A stretch of DNA of 64,000 bases, taken from Bacteroidota bacterium (GTDB lineage: Bacteria; Bacteroidota; Bacteroidia; Bacteroidales; Dysgonomonadaceae). Position 1 is the stretch's first letter, and every line of letters starts with the position of its first letter. The DNA lies in assembly GCA_023424395.1 (NCBI GenBank), contig JAFADY010000063.1, positions 186,001 through 250,000 on the forward strand. Direction: 5' to 3'. The notes below the pieces were generated by a model. That model saw only the letters and a list, made by a program, of their open reading frames with translations, was not told where the DNA came from and did no database searches. The position numbers were made by a program, and so were the translations under genes. Positions 26,591-35,203 of the stretch are shown piece by piece.

Positions 26591-26618
26591 CCCACATCAC
26601 ATATCACAAACCACATAC
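26591..26618. repeat. Heptanucleotide array right of the four-helix-bundle gene
   Basis: Four units in 7-bp phase: CCCACAT, CACATAT, CACAAAC, CACATAC. It ends 6 bp ahead of the thymidine kinase ATG, so it also forms that gene's leader. Confidence 0.65.
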
Positions 26619-26624
26619 CGCATT

Positions 26625-27197
26625 ATGTACACCGAAAATAACGAAACCCAACGCGCAGGCCGCATAGAAGTAATTTGCGGCTCCATGTTCTCCGGAAAAA
26701 CCGAAGAATTGTTGCGCCGTTTGCGTCGCGCGCAATTTGCGAAGCAAAAAGTGGAAATCTTCAAGCCTTCCATTGATGTACGTTATTCGCAGGCAGAAGT
26801 GGTTTCCCACGATAAAAATTCCATCCTTTCTACTCCGGTGGAGCATTCGAGCAATATTTTACTGCTTTCTTCCGAAGTAGAAGTGGTTGGCATTGACGAA
26901 GCGCAGTTTTTCGATCCCGGATTAGCGGAAGTTTGTCAAAAATTGGCCGACCAAGGCGTTCGCGTTATCGCTGCCGGACTGGATATGGATTTTAAGCGCG
27001 TTCCCTTCGGACCAATGCCCGCGCTGTGCGCCATTGCCGATGATGTTACCAAAGTGCATGCTATCTGTGTGCAATGCGGCCGTTTGGCAAACTATTCGCA
27101 TCGGCTTGTTGCCAACGAGAAACAAGTGATGTTGGGCGAAATGCAAGAATATCAACCGTTGTGCAGGACGTGTTATCAATACGAAATTTCAAAATAA
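26625..27197 (+). CDS. tdk: Thymidine kinase, type II
   Basis: 190 aa from the ATG at 26625. An in-frame ATG at 26562 was rejected because it would translate the heptanucleotide array. Phosphorylates thymidine for salvage, using ATP. Walker A GSMFSGKTEE, Walker B/lid VVGIDEAQFFD, and zinc-finger cysteines CVQCG and CRTC near the C-terminus are all present, so the enzyme looks intact. Its leader is unusual: the array and the frameshifted four-helix-bundle gene occupy the space up to mutS, and no TAnnTTTG element was seen close by. Confidence 0.94.
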   Translation: MYTENNETQRAGRIEVICGSMFSGKTEELLRRLRRAQFAKQKVEIFKPSIDVRYSQAEVVSHDKNSILSTPVEHSSNILLLSSEVEVVGIDEAQFFDPGLAEVCQKLADQGVRVIAAGLDMDFKRVPFGPMPALCAIADDVTKVHAICVQCGRLANYSHRLVANEKQVMLGEMQEYQPLCRTCYQYEISK

Positions 27198-27268
27198 TTT
27201 GGTTTTCGCAACTGTCATTTTCTTACAAAACGCATTTTTTTAAGTTTAAAAAGCAAACAAATATTACA

Positions 27269-27276
27269 TAAGTTTG
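27269..27276 (+). promoter_or_regulatory. -7 promoter element of the beta-barrel gene
   Basis: TAAGTTTG, 68 bp before the ATG at 27345. Confidence 0.45.
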
Positions 27277-27344
27277 TTATAAAACAAAATCATTCGAGAT
27301 TTTAGAGATAGAACGACTATTTACTTAATTTAAAACATTGACTT

Positions 27345-27815
27345 ATGAAACTAAAAAAATTATTTATTGTCGGCATATTGGTTGCTGCTTTTACCACTTC
27401 ACTCAGCGCTCAAAACTATAACACTGCATTTGGTGTAAGATTAGGCTACGATAGCGGATTAACGTTAAAACACTTCATGTCGCCCTCAAGCGCGGCTGAG
27501 TTTATTTTAAGTGCATCGCCACGTTATTTCCAGTTAACGGGTTTATATGAATACCAACAACCTTTTCCGGGCGCCGCTAATTTGGATTGGTATTTGGGGC
27601 TTGGTGCGCACATTGGAGGCATTTACAAAGATAGAGACAGATACGAAAATGCTTTCTTAGTTGGAGCCGATCTGATCGCCGGATTAGAGTATGCTTTTCC
27701 AACGGCTCCGTTCGCAGTATCTCTTGACTGGAAGCCATCCTTTAATTTTACAAATGATTACAACGACTACTGGTATTCGGGTTTCGCACTCAGTTTGCGC
27801 TACACCTTCCGTTAA
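27345..27815 (+). CDS. Small outer-membrane beta-barrel protein
   Basis: 156 aa. Signal peptide MKLKKLFIVGILVAAFTTSL cleaved near SAQ. The mature part has alternating amphipathic strands rich in Tyr, Phe and Gly (NTAFGVRLGYDSGLTLKHF, DWYLGLGAHIGGIY) and ends YSGFALSLRYTFR, with the C-terminal aromatic residue (penultimate Phe) typical of outer-membrane barrels; about eight strands are expected. Role unknown. A single-gene unit with its own promoter and a strong terminator. Confidence 0.75.
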   Translation: MKLKKLFIVGILVAAFTTSLSAQNYNTAFGVRLGYDSGLTLKHFMSPSSAAEFILSASPRYFQLTGLYEYQQPFPGAANLDWYLGLGAHIGGIYKDRDRYENAFLVGADLIAGLEYAFPTAPFAVSLDWKPSFNFTNDYNDYWYSGFALSLRYTFR

Positions 27816-27840
27816 CAGACTGTAATTATAGAAGTACAGA

Positions 27841-27875
27841 AAACCGTTCTCCTCATGAGAGCGGTTTTTTATTTT
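27841..27875 (+). terminator. Terminator after the beta-barrel gene
   Basis: AAACCGTTCTC (27841-27851) pairs with GAGAGCGGTTT (27857-27867; one T-G wobble) around CTCAT, followed by T-rich sequence. Confidence 0.85.
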
Positions 27876-27888
27876 ATATCGATTTTCG

Positions 27889-27896
27889 TACATTTG
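27889..27896 (+). promoter_or_regulatory. -7 promoter element of the UvrD-type helicase gene
   Basis: TACATTTG, 18 bp before the ATG at 27915, just past the preceding terminator. Confidence 0.5.
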
Positions 27897-27914
27897 TACT
27901 CCGCAAGAAAAATA

Positions 27915-30209
27915 ATGGAAAAATTACTCAATACGTTAAATTCAGCCCAACGTGCCGCCGTGGAGTTTTGCGACGGGCCGTCGCTCGTGATCGCAGGCGC
28001 CGGTTCGGGGAAAACGCGTGTGCTCACGTACAAAATCGCCTATTTGCTGAAGCAGGGGTTGCCGCCGTACTACATTTTGGCGCTTACGTTTACCAATAAG
28101 GCGGCACGTGAAATGAAATCGCGCATTTCCGATTTGGTGGGTGAGAAAAGAGCTCGCCGTTTGTGGATGGGGACTTTCCATGCCATTTTTTCGCGTATTT
28201 TGCGCAATGAAGCCGAGAGCATCGGTTTTCAGTCTAATTTTACCATTTTCGATTCTTCGGATTCGGGAAACCTGATCAGATTGATCATTAAAGATATGAA
28301 TCTGGACGACAAGCAGTATCGTCCGGGAGCGGTTCACAGTCAGATTTCGCGGGCGAAAAACAGTCTGATCACGCCAAAAATGTACGCCCAAAACAGCGAA
28401 ATTCTTCAATACGACCGTATGGCGAAACGTCCGCAATTATTTGAAATTTACCAACGATACCAAAACCGATTGCGGGCAGCCAACAGCATGGATTTTGACG
28501 ATTTGCTCGTTTATACCAACATTCTTTTTCGTGACCACCCCGAAATTTTGGAAAAATACCGCAATCAGTTTCAATATATTCTGGTGGATGAGTATCAGGA
28601 CACCAATTTTGCGCAGCATTTAATCGTAAAACAATTGGGCGATGCGCACCATCGGGTGTGCGTGGTGGGCGACGACGCGCAGAGCATTTACTCGTTTCGT
28701 GGAGCGAATATCGATAATATCCTGAAATTCAAATCCAATTATCCCGAAACGCAGATTTTTAAACTGGAGCAGAATTATCGTTCCACAAAAAACATCGTGA
28801 ATGCGGCCAACAGCCTCATTAAAAAGAATACGGAACAGATTTTTAAAGATGTTTTTTCGGAAAACGAAGACGGCGAAAAAATTGAAGTAGTAAGCGCTTT
28901 TTCGGATTTTGAGGAAGGCTTGATCGTTTCCAATAAAATTGCGCGAATGCGCTTTGAAGGGCACGATTCGTACAGCGATTTCGCCATTCTATACCGCACC
29001 AACGCACAATCGCGCATTTTTGAGGAGGCATTGCGCAAAAAGAACATTCCGTATCGTATTTACGGCGGGCTTTCGTTTTATCAACGTAAAGAGATAAAGG
29101 ATATTATCAGTTATTTCCGTCTTATCGTAAATCCCAACGATGAAGAAGCGTTCCGCCGCATCATCAATTATCCCATGCGCGGAATAGGCGATGTTACGGT
29201 TGGCAAAATCTCATCGGCAGCGCAACTTCACAATGTCAGTTTATGGCAGATATTGGCTTCGCCATTGGAGTACAATCTGAATATCAATTCGGGAACTGCC
29301 AAAAAATTGGCCGATTTTTATTCACTTATCAATGAGTTTATTGCGCAAAACGAACTAATGAATGCGTTTGAATTGGCACAGCAGGTGATCAAGAATTCGG
29401 GAATTGCCAAAGAGGCTTATGACGATATGACGCCCGAAGGGATGAGTCGCGCGCAGAACATTCAGGAGTTGCTCAATGCCATGAGCGAATTTGTTACAAC
29501 CCGCATGGAACAAGGCGAAGAAAATCTGAAATTAGTTGATTTTTTATCGGAAGTTTCGCTACTTACTGACCAAGATACGGACAAGGAATCGGAAAACGAA
29601 AAAGTTACGCTCATGACGGTTCACGCCGCCAAGGGATTGGAGTTCGGTCATGTTTTCGTGGTGGGAATGGAGGAAGATCTGTTTCCGTCGTCCATGGCAA
29701 AATCCGAAATGCGTGGATTGGAAGAAGAACGCCGCCTTTTTTATGTGGCTATTACCCGCGCGAAAAAAACCTGCACCATTTCGTATACTAAAAGCCGTTT
29801 TAAAAACGGGCAAATTAATTCGGCGAAAGAAAGCCGTTTCTTAAAAGACATTGACAACAAATATCTTGAAATGGACAGAAGCACTGCATCCGATATTTCG
29901 CGCTCCGCTCCCGCCGAAGACTTTTGGGGTTCGTTGCGCGAGCAACGGATTGCTTCGCAATCGCAAAAAAGTTATCCCATTCAGCAAAAGAAATTTACAT
30001 CGGTCCAGCAAAGTTCGCCGTCGGTACCATTATCGAAAGAAGCCACCGAATTGCAGGAAGGAAATATCATCGAGCACGAGCGCTTTGGACGCGGCGTGGT
30101 TACTTCCATCGAAATGAGCGGCAGCGACCGTCGTGCATTCGTGGAATTCGATTCCGCAGGAAAAAAACAATTGTTGTTGAAGTTTGCCCGGTTTAAGATA
30201 ATAGGGTGA
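27915..30209 (+). CDS. UvrD/PcrA-type superfamily 1 DNA helicase
   Basis: 764 aa from the ATG at 27915; an upstream ATG at 27855 lies inside the terminator. Motifs: Q motif LNSAQRAAV, Walker A GAGSGKT (28-34), LTFTNKAAREMKSRI, DEYQDTN (Walker B), GDDAQSIYSFRGA, QNYRST, TVHAAKGLEFGHVFVVGME and YVAITRAKK. The C-terminal Tudor-like tail (GNIIEHERFGRGVVTSIE) is typical of PcrA/UvrD and contacts RNA polymerase in known members. Acts 3'-5' in nucleotide-excision and mismatch repair. uvrD versus pcrA cannot be settled from sequence alone. Confidence 0.94.
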   Translation: MEKLLNTLNSAQRAAVEFCDGPSLVIAGAGSGKTRVLTYKIAYLLKQGLPPYYILALTFTNKAAREMKSRISDLVGEKRARRLWMGTFHAIFSRILRNEAESIGFQSNFTIFDSSDSGNLIRLIIKDMNLDDKQYRPGAVHSQISRAKNSLITPKMYAQNSEILQYDRMAKRPQLFEIYQRYQNRLRAANSMDFDDLLVYTNILFRDHPEILEKYRNQFQYILVDEYQDTNFAQHLIVKQLGDAHHRVCVVGDDAQSIYSFRGANIDNILKFKSNYPETQIFKLEQNYRSTKNIVNAANSLIKKNTEQIFKDVFSENEDGEKIEVVSAFSDFEEGLIVSNKIARMRFEGHDSYSDFAILYRTNAQSRIFEEALRKKNIPYRIYGGLSFYQRKEIKDIISYFRLIVNPNDEEAFRRIINYPMRGIGDVTVGKISSAAQLHNVSLWQILASPLEYNLNINSGTAKKLADFYSLINEFIAQNELMNAFELAQQVIKNSGIAKEAYDDMTPEGMSRAQNIQELLNAMSEFVTTRMEQGEENLKLVDFLSEVSLLTDQDTDKESENEKVTLMTVHAAKGLEFGHVFVVGMEEDLFPSSMAKSEMRGLEEERRLFYVAITRAKKTCTISYTKSRFKNGQINSAKESRFLKDIDNKYLEMDRSTASDISRSAPAEDFWGSLREQRIASQSQKSYPIQQKKFTSVQQSSPSVPLSKEATELQEGNIIEHERFGRGVVTSIEMSGSDRRAFVEFDSAGKKQLLLKFARFKIIG

Positions 30210-30253
30210 GTTTTACTAAAAATTTATTCATCGCTAATAAAACCTATTCGTTT

Positions 30254-30790
30254 TCACGTCTGCTGTCCTCCTTTTCTATCAATTTGTAATTCGGCTAACG
30301 ATTGGTTGATCAGCTCCAGTTGCATGCGTGTATCTTCGTTAATATCATTATAATCCGAAAATACATTTTCAATATACTCTTTCAATTCTTTAATCTCTAT
30401 TTGCAACTCTTTTGTTTTATCAATGGGAGATTCAATTAATGCACCACGCAGAACAACAAATGCCCGCATGATACTCATATTTATCTGAATGGCCGTTTTC
30501 GAATTCAAAACACTACTCAACATGGCTACACCCAATTCAGTGAAAGCGTATGGTCGTCTGCGCAATCCCATATTCACTGAATTGGACATCACAATTTGTG
30601 ATTTCCAATATTGAAATTCATCCTCATCTAATTGAAACATAAAGTCATGAGGAAATCGGTCGGAATTTCTTTTCACTGCTTGATTGAGCGCTCTCGTTTC
30701 AACACCGTATATTGCAGCCAAATCTCGGTCGAGCATAACCCTCTGACCACAAATTTCATAAATTAATGTTTGAATTGTCGTGAGTTCCAT
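30254..30790 (-). CDS. ORF6N-domain (phage-type DNA-binding) protein
   Basis: 178 aa; the ATG at 30790 is preferred to a TTG one codon earlier. The N-terminal two-thirds (IYEICGQRVMLDRDLAAIYGVETRALNQAVKRN, FPHDFMFQL, YAFTELGVAMLSSVLNS) is the ORF6N domain, related to KilA-N, and is probably DNA-binding. A C-terminal coiled coil follows (about 125-165). Such proteins are frequent single cargo genes in Bacteroidetes and phages. No phage or mobile gene is beside it. It sits 39 bp downstream of sucB on the same strand but is unlikely to be part of that metabolic unit. Role unknown. Confidence 0.85.
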   Translation of the reverse strand: MELTTIQTLIYEICGQRVMLDRDLAAIYGVETRALNQAVKRNSDRFPHDFMFQLDEDEFQYWKSQIVMSNSVNMGLRRRPYAFTELGVAMLSSVLNSKTAIQINMSIMRAFVVLRGALIESPIDKTKELQIEIKELKEYIENVFSDYNDINEDTRMQLELINQSLAELQIDRKGGQQT

Positions 30791-30828
30791 CAAGTGTAGA
30801 GAATTAATATTGTTTATTACAAAACAAC

Positions 30829-32115
30829 TTATATCTCCAACAACTCTTTTTCGCCCGTGCTGTTACCGCCAAAAAGCATATCCGACGGATTTTCGAGTAA
30901 TTGTTTTACTTTTACCAAAAAACCTACCGATTCGCTGCCATCTATTACACGATGGTCGTATGATAAGGCAACGTACATCATTGGGCGGGCAACGATCTGT
31001 CCGTCGATAACCACGGGGCGGTCGATGATATTGTGCATACCCAAAATCGCCGATTGCGGCGGATTAATAATGGGTGTGGACATCATGGAGCCGAAAATTC
31101 CTCCGTTTGTAATGGTAAACGTTCCTCCTGTCATTTCGGGGATTGATAGTTTACCTTGACGTGCTTTCTCAGCCACCTCGGCGATAGCTTTTTCGATTTC
31201 TGCCAAACCTAAACTCTCCACATTTCGGATAACCGGAACCATCAGGCCTTTGGGCGTGCTTACCGCAACAGAAATATCGGTATAATCATACGTAACCATG
31301 TTTTCACCATCCATCATGCCGTTTACATTCGGGTATTGTTGCAACGCAACCGAACAGGCTTTCATGAAAAACGACATAAAGCCGAGTTTTGCTCCATGTT
31401 TCTGAACGAATTTATCTTGGTGTTTTTTGCGCAAATCCATAATGGGCTTCATGTTTACTTCGTTAAACGTGGTGAGCATGGCGGTTTCGTTTTTTACAGA
31501 AACCAAACGTTCGCTCAACTTACGGCGCAATGAACTTAGTCGTTCCGATTTGGATTCACGGCTTGCAGTCTTTTTCAACTCGCCCACGCTTCCTCTCGCA
31601 ACTGCGCCGAGAATGGCTTCCACATCGGCTTTCTTGAGTCTGCGCAGACCGTTCAACACATCTTCCAACGAAATATCGTTTTCTTCCATCATCTTTTGTG
31701 CTAACGGTGTAACCTTCACATTGTCCAAGCCTTCGGGTAGCGGTTTTTCATCGGCTTTTGACTTTTCTTCTTTCTTCTCTTCTTTTACGGGAGCTTTTTC
31801 ATCTTTTTCTGCAGGTTTTCCGTCTTCTACCGATGCGGTTTTTTCATCTGCCACATCTTCGGTTTGATCGGGCGCAACCGATGTGTCGATAGTGCACGCA
31901 ACAGAGCCGACTTCGAGCGTATCGCCTTCGTTCGCATTGAACGAGATTTTTCCTGCGTGTTCTGCCACGAGTGTGAGCGTAGCTTTATCCGATTCTAATT
32001 CGGCAACTTCTGTGTTTTTCTTCACAACATCTCCATTTGCCACAAGCCATTTATACAACTCAACCTGATTGATGGATTCTCCCGGAGTAGGTACTTTTAT
32101 TTCTATGATTGCCAT
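30829..32115 (-). CDS. sucB: 2-oxoglutarate dehydrogenase E2, dihydrolipoyl succinyltransferase
   Basis: 428 aa. Lipoyl domain at 1-78 with the lipoyl Lys44 in ELESDKATL; a charged Ala/Glu/Lys-rich linker; a peripheral-subunit-binding domain (about 135-170: KVTPLAQKMMEENDISLEDV); and the catalytic core with SYDHRVIDGSES, holding the catalytic His. It transfers succinyl from E1-bound TPP to CoA. Follows sucA on the same strand with a 104-bp gap holding a 7-bp array. E3 (dihydrolipoamide dehydrogenase) is not in the window. Full length. Confidence 0.95.
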   Translation of the reverse strand: MAIIEIKVPTPGESINQVELYKWLVANGDVVKKNTEVAELESDKATLTLVAEHAGKISFNANEGDTLEVGSVACTIDTSVAPDQTEDVADEKTASVEDGKPAEKDEKAPVKEEKKEEKSKADEKPLPEGLDNVKVTPLAQKMMEENDISLEDVLNGLRRLKKADVEAILGAVARGSVGELKKTASRESKSERLSSLRRKLSERLVSVKNETAMLTTFNEVNMKPIMDLRKKHQDKFVQKHGAKLGFMSFFMKACSVALQQYPNVNGMMDGENMVTYDYTDISVAVSTPKGLMVPVIRNVESLGLAEIEKAIAEVAEKARQGKLSIPEMTGGTFTITNGGIFGSMMSTPIINPPQSAILGMHNIIDRPVVIDGQIVARPMMYVALSYDHRVIDGSESVGFLVKVKQLLENPSDMLFGGNSTGEKELLEI

Positions 32116-32124
32116 AATTTTATT

Positions 32125-32173
32125 TATGATTTACGATTTTTGATTTCGGATATCAAACTTCAGACTTTTTGAT
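32125..32173. repeat. Heptanucleotide array between sucA and sucB
   Basis: TATGATT, TACGATT, TTTGATT, TCGGATA, TCAAACT, TCAGACT and TTTTGAT run in 7-bp phase between two cotranscribed genes, where it would be part of the mRNA. Confidence 0.6.
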
Positions 32174-32219
32174 ATAATTTTCTGTTGATCTGCGAGCATA
32201 GCGGTCTGACATCTGTGTT

Positions 32220-34946
32220 CTATTTGATTGCTTCTTTAATTAAAATAGCCTGATTTATTTTGTGCATCGCCGTTAAACCCTCGGCGGTAACGCCGCTTGC
32301 GGGACGACTGACGATCTTGAGTTTACAATCTTCGTTCATGTGCTGTTTCACAAAAAGCGCAGCGCCCATATTGAGCGGTTCTTCCTGAACCCAAACGATT
32401 TCGGTATTTTCACCGTATTGCGAAAGAATTTCTCTGATCTGTTTTTCTGGGAACGGATAAAGCTGCTCAATACGTATAATCGCGATATGATCGGCATTTT
32501 CTTCTTTTCGTGCTGCAGTCAATTCGTAATAAATTTTTCCCGAACAAATCAATACTTTCGTGACCTTTGAAGTATCTATTACAGAATTGTCCGCAATAAC
32601 TTCACGGAAATGTCCTTCAGTAAATTCTTCAACTGTCGAAACACACTCGGGATGACGCAGCAAACTTTTCGGTGTGAAAACGATTAATGGAACGCGGACA
32701 TCTCGGTGCAACTGCCTGCGGATAGCGTGAAAATGATTGGCGGGCGTTGTAGAATTAACGACCTGCATATTGTAATTGGCGCACAAATTGAGAAAACGCT
32801 CCATGCGGCCGCTTGAGTGTTCTGCTCCCTGTCCTTCATAAGCGTGCGGCAAAAACATAACCAAACCCGATTTTAACCCCCATTTTTCTTGAGCCGCAGA
32901 AATATATTGATCGACAACAACTTGTCCCACGTTGTAAAAATCGCCGAACTGAGCTTCCCAAATAGTCAGCCCATCGGGATGAGCAAGCGAGTAGCCATAT
33001 TCGAAGCCCAACACGCCATATTCATTGAGCGGCGAGTTGTACACACGAACGGGAGCTTGTTCGCCTCCTAAATTTTTGAGCGGGAAATATTTTTCTTCGC
33101 CGTCTTCGGTGATGATTTCCGCGTGGCGGTGCGAAAACGTTCCGCGCTCCGAATCTTGTCCGCTCAAACGCACAGAGTGCATTTCTTTTGCTAACGAAGC
33201 ATAAGCCATTAATTCGCCCATTGCCCAATCGTAGGAGTTCTGCTTGATCATGGTAGCACGCTGCGAGAATAAACGAACTGTTTTATTGTAAAAATTCAGG
33301 TTTTCAGGAAGGGTTGTGATTCTGTTCGCTAAATCTAAAAATACTTCTTTAGCGATTTTAGTGTCTGCGACGGTTTCGAAATCTTCTGCTTTCGGTAAAC
33401 GAATGTTTTCGTATTTTTTTTCAAAAAGTTGTGGCAGGACTACTTTCGAGGTTTCGGTAGAAATCTCGTACTCTTTTTCCATTTGCTGATAAAATTCCGA
33501 AATTTTGGATTCAGATTCCTCAGATGTCAATACCCCTGCTTTTATCAGCGCATCGGCGTACAGATCGCGCGGATTTTTATGTTTCGCAATAATATCATAC
33601 AGTTTAGGCTGAGTAAAACGTGGTTCGTCGCCTTCGTTATGCCCGTATTTTCTATAAGAAAGTATATCGATAAAAACATCGATATTAAATAACTGTCGGA
33701 ACTCCAACGCTAATTTTGCCACGAAAACCATGGCCTCCGCATCATCGCCATTCACGTGAAATACAGGAGATTGTGTTACTTTTGCCACATCTGTACAATA
33801 CGTACTTGAGCGGGCCTGAAGGTAATTGGTGGTGAATCCTACTTGGTTGTTAATGACGAAATGAATGGTTCCTCCCGTTTTGTAACCATTTAATTTTGAG
33901 AACTGTATAGTCTCATACACCACGCCTTGTCCGGCTATTGCGGCATCGCCGTGAATAAGAATAGGAAGAACGTGATCAAATTCTTCTTTTTGATCGTTTT
34001 CAGCAATAGCTTTTGCGATACCCTGCACAATTGGCCCCACAGTTTCGAGGTGTGACGGATTGGGCGCCAAACCGATGGAAAGTGTTCGCCCTTCGTAATC
34101 GATGGTGGTATTATATCCCAAATGGTATTTGACATCGCCGTACTTGATTTCTTCATTGTAATTTTGAGCCGTAAATTCACGAAATACCAAAGAGTGCGGT
34201 TTTTTCATGATGTTTGTCAAAACATTCAGCCTTCCGCGATGTGCCATTCCAATTATCACACTATTCACGTCGTGATATCCGCCCTGCGTGATGATAGCAT
34301 CCAAAGCCGGAATAATGTTTTCGGAACCTTCGAGCGAGAATCGTTTTTGTCCGACAAATTTTTTGTGCATGTAATCTTCAAACCCCGATGCCTGCACCAA
34401 TTTATCGAAAATATGCATTTTCTCTTCTTTAGAAAGTGTTTCCTGATTTTTGGAACTTTCCATTTTTCCCTGCAACCACTGCACGATTTCGGGTTTGGTC
34501 ATGTATCGGTATTCCACGCCGATGGATTTGCAATATGTTTCCTGCAAATGATCTACGATTTCTTTCAACGTAGCCCGTCCTATGCCAATTTCTTTACCCG
34601 CTTCAAATTCGGTGTTCAAATCGTTTTCGGTGAGCCCGAAATTTTCGATGTCTAACGTTGGAGAATAGGTTCTGCGTGTACGAACCGGATTGGTTTTGGT
34701 GAACAAATGTCCCCTGCGCCGATATCCGGTGATGAGATTCATCACGGCAATTTCTTTTTCGTAAACACCGCCTTGGTCACTTTTATTATCTTGTGGCTTA
34801 GAAGGGTAGTGCTTCACGGCGAGGTCAAAACCCTGAAAGAAAAACCGAAAACTTTCGTCAACGTTTTCGGGGTTTTCCTTGTATTGTTCATATAAGGCGT
34901 CAATGGCTTCAATATCCATATTGCCTAACTCATTACGGGTATTCAT
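32220..34946 (-). CDS. sucA: 2-oxoglutarate dehydrogenase E1, thiamine-diphosphate dependent
   Basis: 908 aa. Decarboxylates 2-oxoglutarate. The N-terminal ODHA-type helix (IDALYEQYKENPENVDESFRFFFQG) docks the complex. MAHRGRLNVL, HGDAAIAGQGVVYE (TPP/Mg2+ site), and YGHNEGDEPRFTQP follow, then the transketolase-like half with EAQFGDF and PHAYEGQGAEHSSGR. Length is typical. Upstream of sucB. A complete oxidative 2-oxoglutarate dehydrogenase is unusual in strictly anaerobic Bacteroidales, which generally use a ferredoxin-type enzyme, so it suggests a complete or microaerobic TCA cycle. Confidence 0.95.
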   Translation of the reverse strand: MNTRNELGNMDIEAIDALYEQYKENPENVDESFRFFFQGFDLAVKHYPSKPQDNKSDQGGVYEKEIAVMNLITGYRRRGHLFTKTNPVRTRRTYSPTLDIENFGLTENDLNTEFEAGKEIGIGRATLKEIVDHLQETYCKSIGVEYRYMTKPEIVQWLQGKMESSKNQETLSKEEKMHIFDKLVQASGFEDYMHKKFVGQKRFSLEGSENIIPALDAIITQGGYHDVNSVIIGMAHRGRLNVLTNIMKKPHSLVFREFTAQNYNEEIKYGDVKYHLGYNTTIDYEGRTLSIGLAPNPSHLETVGPIVQGIAKAIAENDQKEEFDHVLPILIHGDAAIAGQGVVYETIQFSKLNGYKTGGTIHFVINNQVGFTTNYLQARSSTYCTDVAKVTQSPVFHVNGDDAEAMVFVAKLALEFRQLFNIDVFIDILSYRKYGHNEGDEPRFTQPKLYDIIAKHKNPRDLYADALIKAGVLTSEESESKISEFYQQMEKEYEISTETSKVVLPQLFEKKYENIRLPKAEDFETVADTKIAKEVFLDLANRITTLPENLNFYNKTVRLFSQRATMIKQNSYDWAMGELMAYASLAKEMHSVRLSGQDSERGTFSHRHAEIITEDGEEKYFPLKNLGGEQAPVRVYNSPLNEYGVLGFEYGYSLAHPDGLTIWEAQFGDFYNVGQVVVDQYISAAQEKWGLKSGLVMFLPHAYEGQGAEHSSGRMERFLNLCANYNMQVVNSTTPANHFHAIRRQLHRDVRVPLIVFTPKSLLRHPECVSTVEEFTEGHFREVIADNSVIDTSKVTKVLICSGKIYYELTAARKEENADHIAIIRIEQLYPFPEKQIREILSQYGENTEIVWVQEEPLNMGAALFVKQHMNEDCKLKIVSRPASGVTAEGLTAMHKINQAILIKEAIK

Positions 34947-35135
34947 TAATCAATTTTTTACTAATCGTTTTGAAACAGTAAAGATGGTAAATTTGTTCTG
35001 TTTTTCCAATTTATTTTCTTCAAAAAGCAATTTATTTATTCTATAGACTATTTCATCGGCAATATTATATTTTTAAGATATCAAAACCACGATAAACTCC
35101 TTAACAGAAAATTTCCGTATCTCAAAAAAAAATGC

Positions 35136-35143
35136 TAAGTTTG
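35136..35143 (+). promoter_or_regulatory. -7 promoter element of pfp
   Basis: TAAGTTTG, 60 bp ahead of the ATG at 35204. Confidence 0.45.
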
Positions 35144-35203
35144 TCAACTTAAAGTTATCATTCTGCAAACATACAAGTTAAACAATCCAAATAACGAAAT
35201 TAA

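Noticed and set aside
30254..30790. ORF6N gene as evidence of a prophage
   Set aside because: No integrase, structural or lysis genes in the neighbourhood.
34988..34995. TAAATTTG on the plus strand as a pfp promoter
   Set aside because: More than 200 bp from the ATG; the closer TAAGTTTG at 35136-35143 is more plausible.
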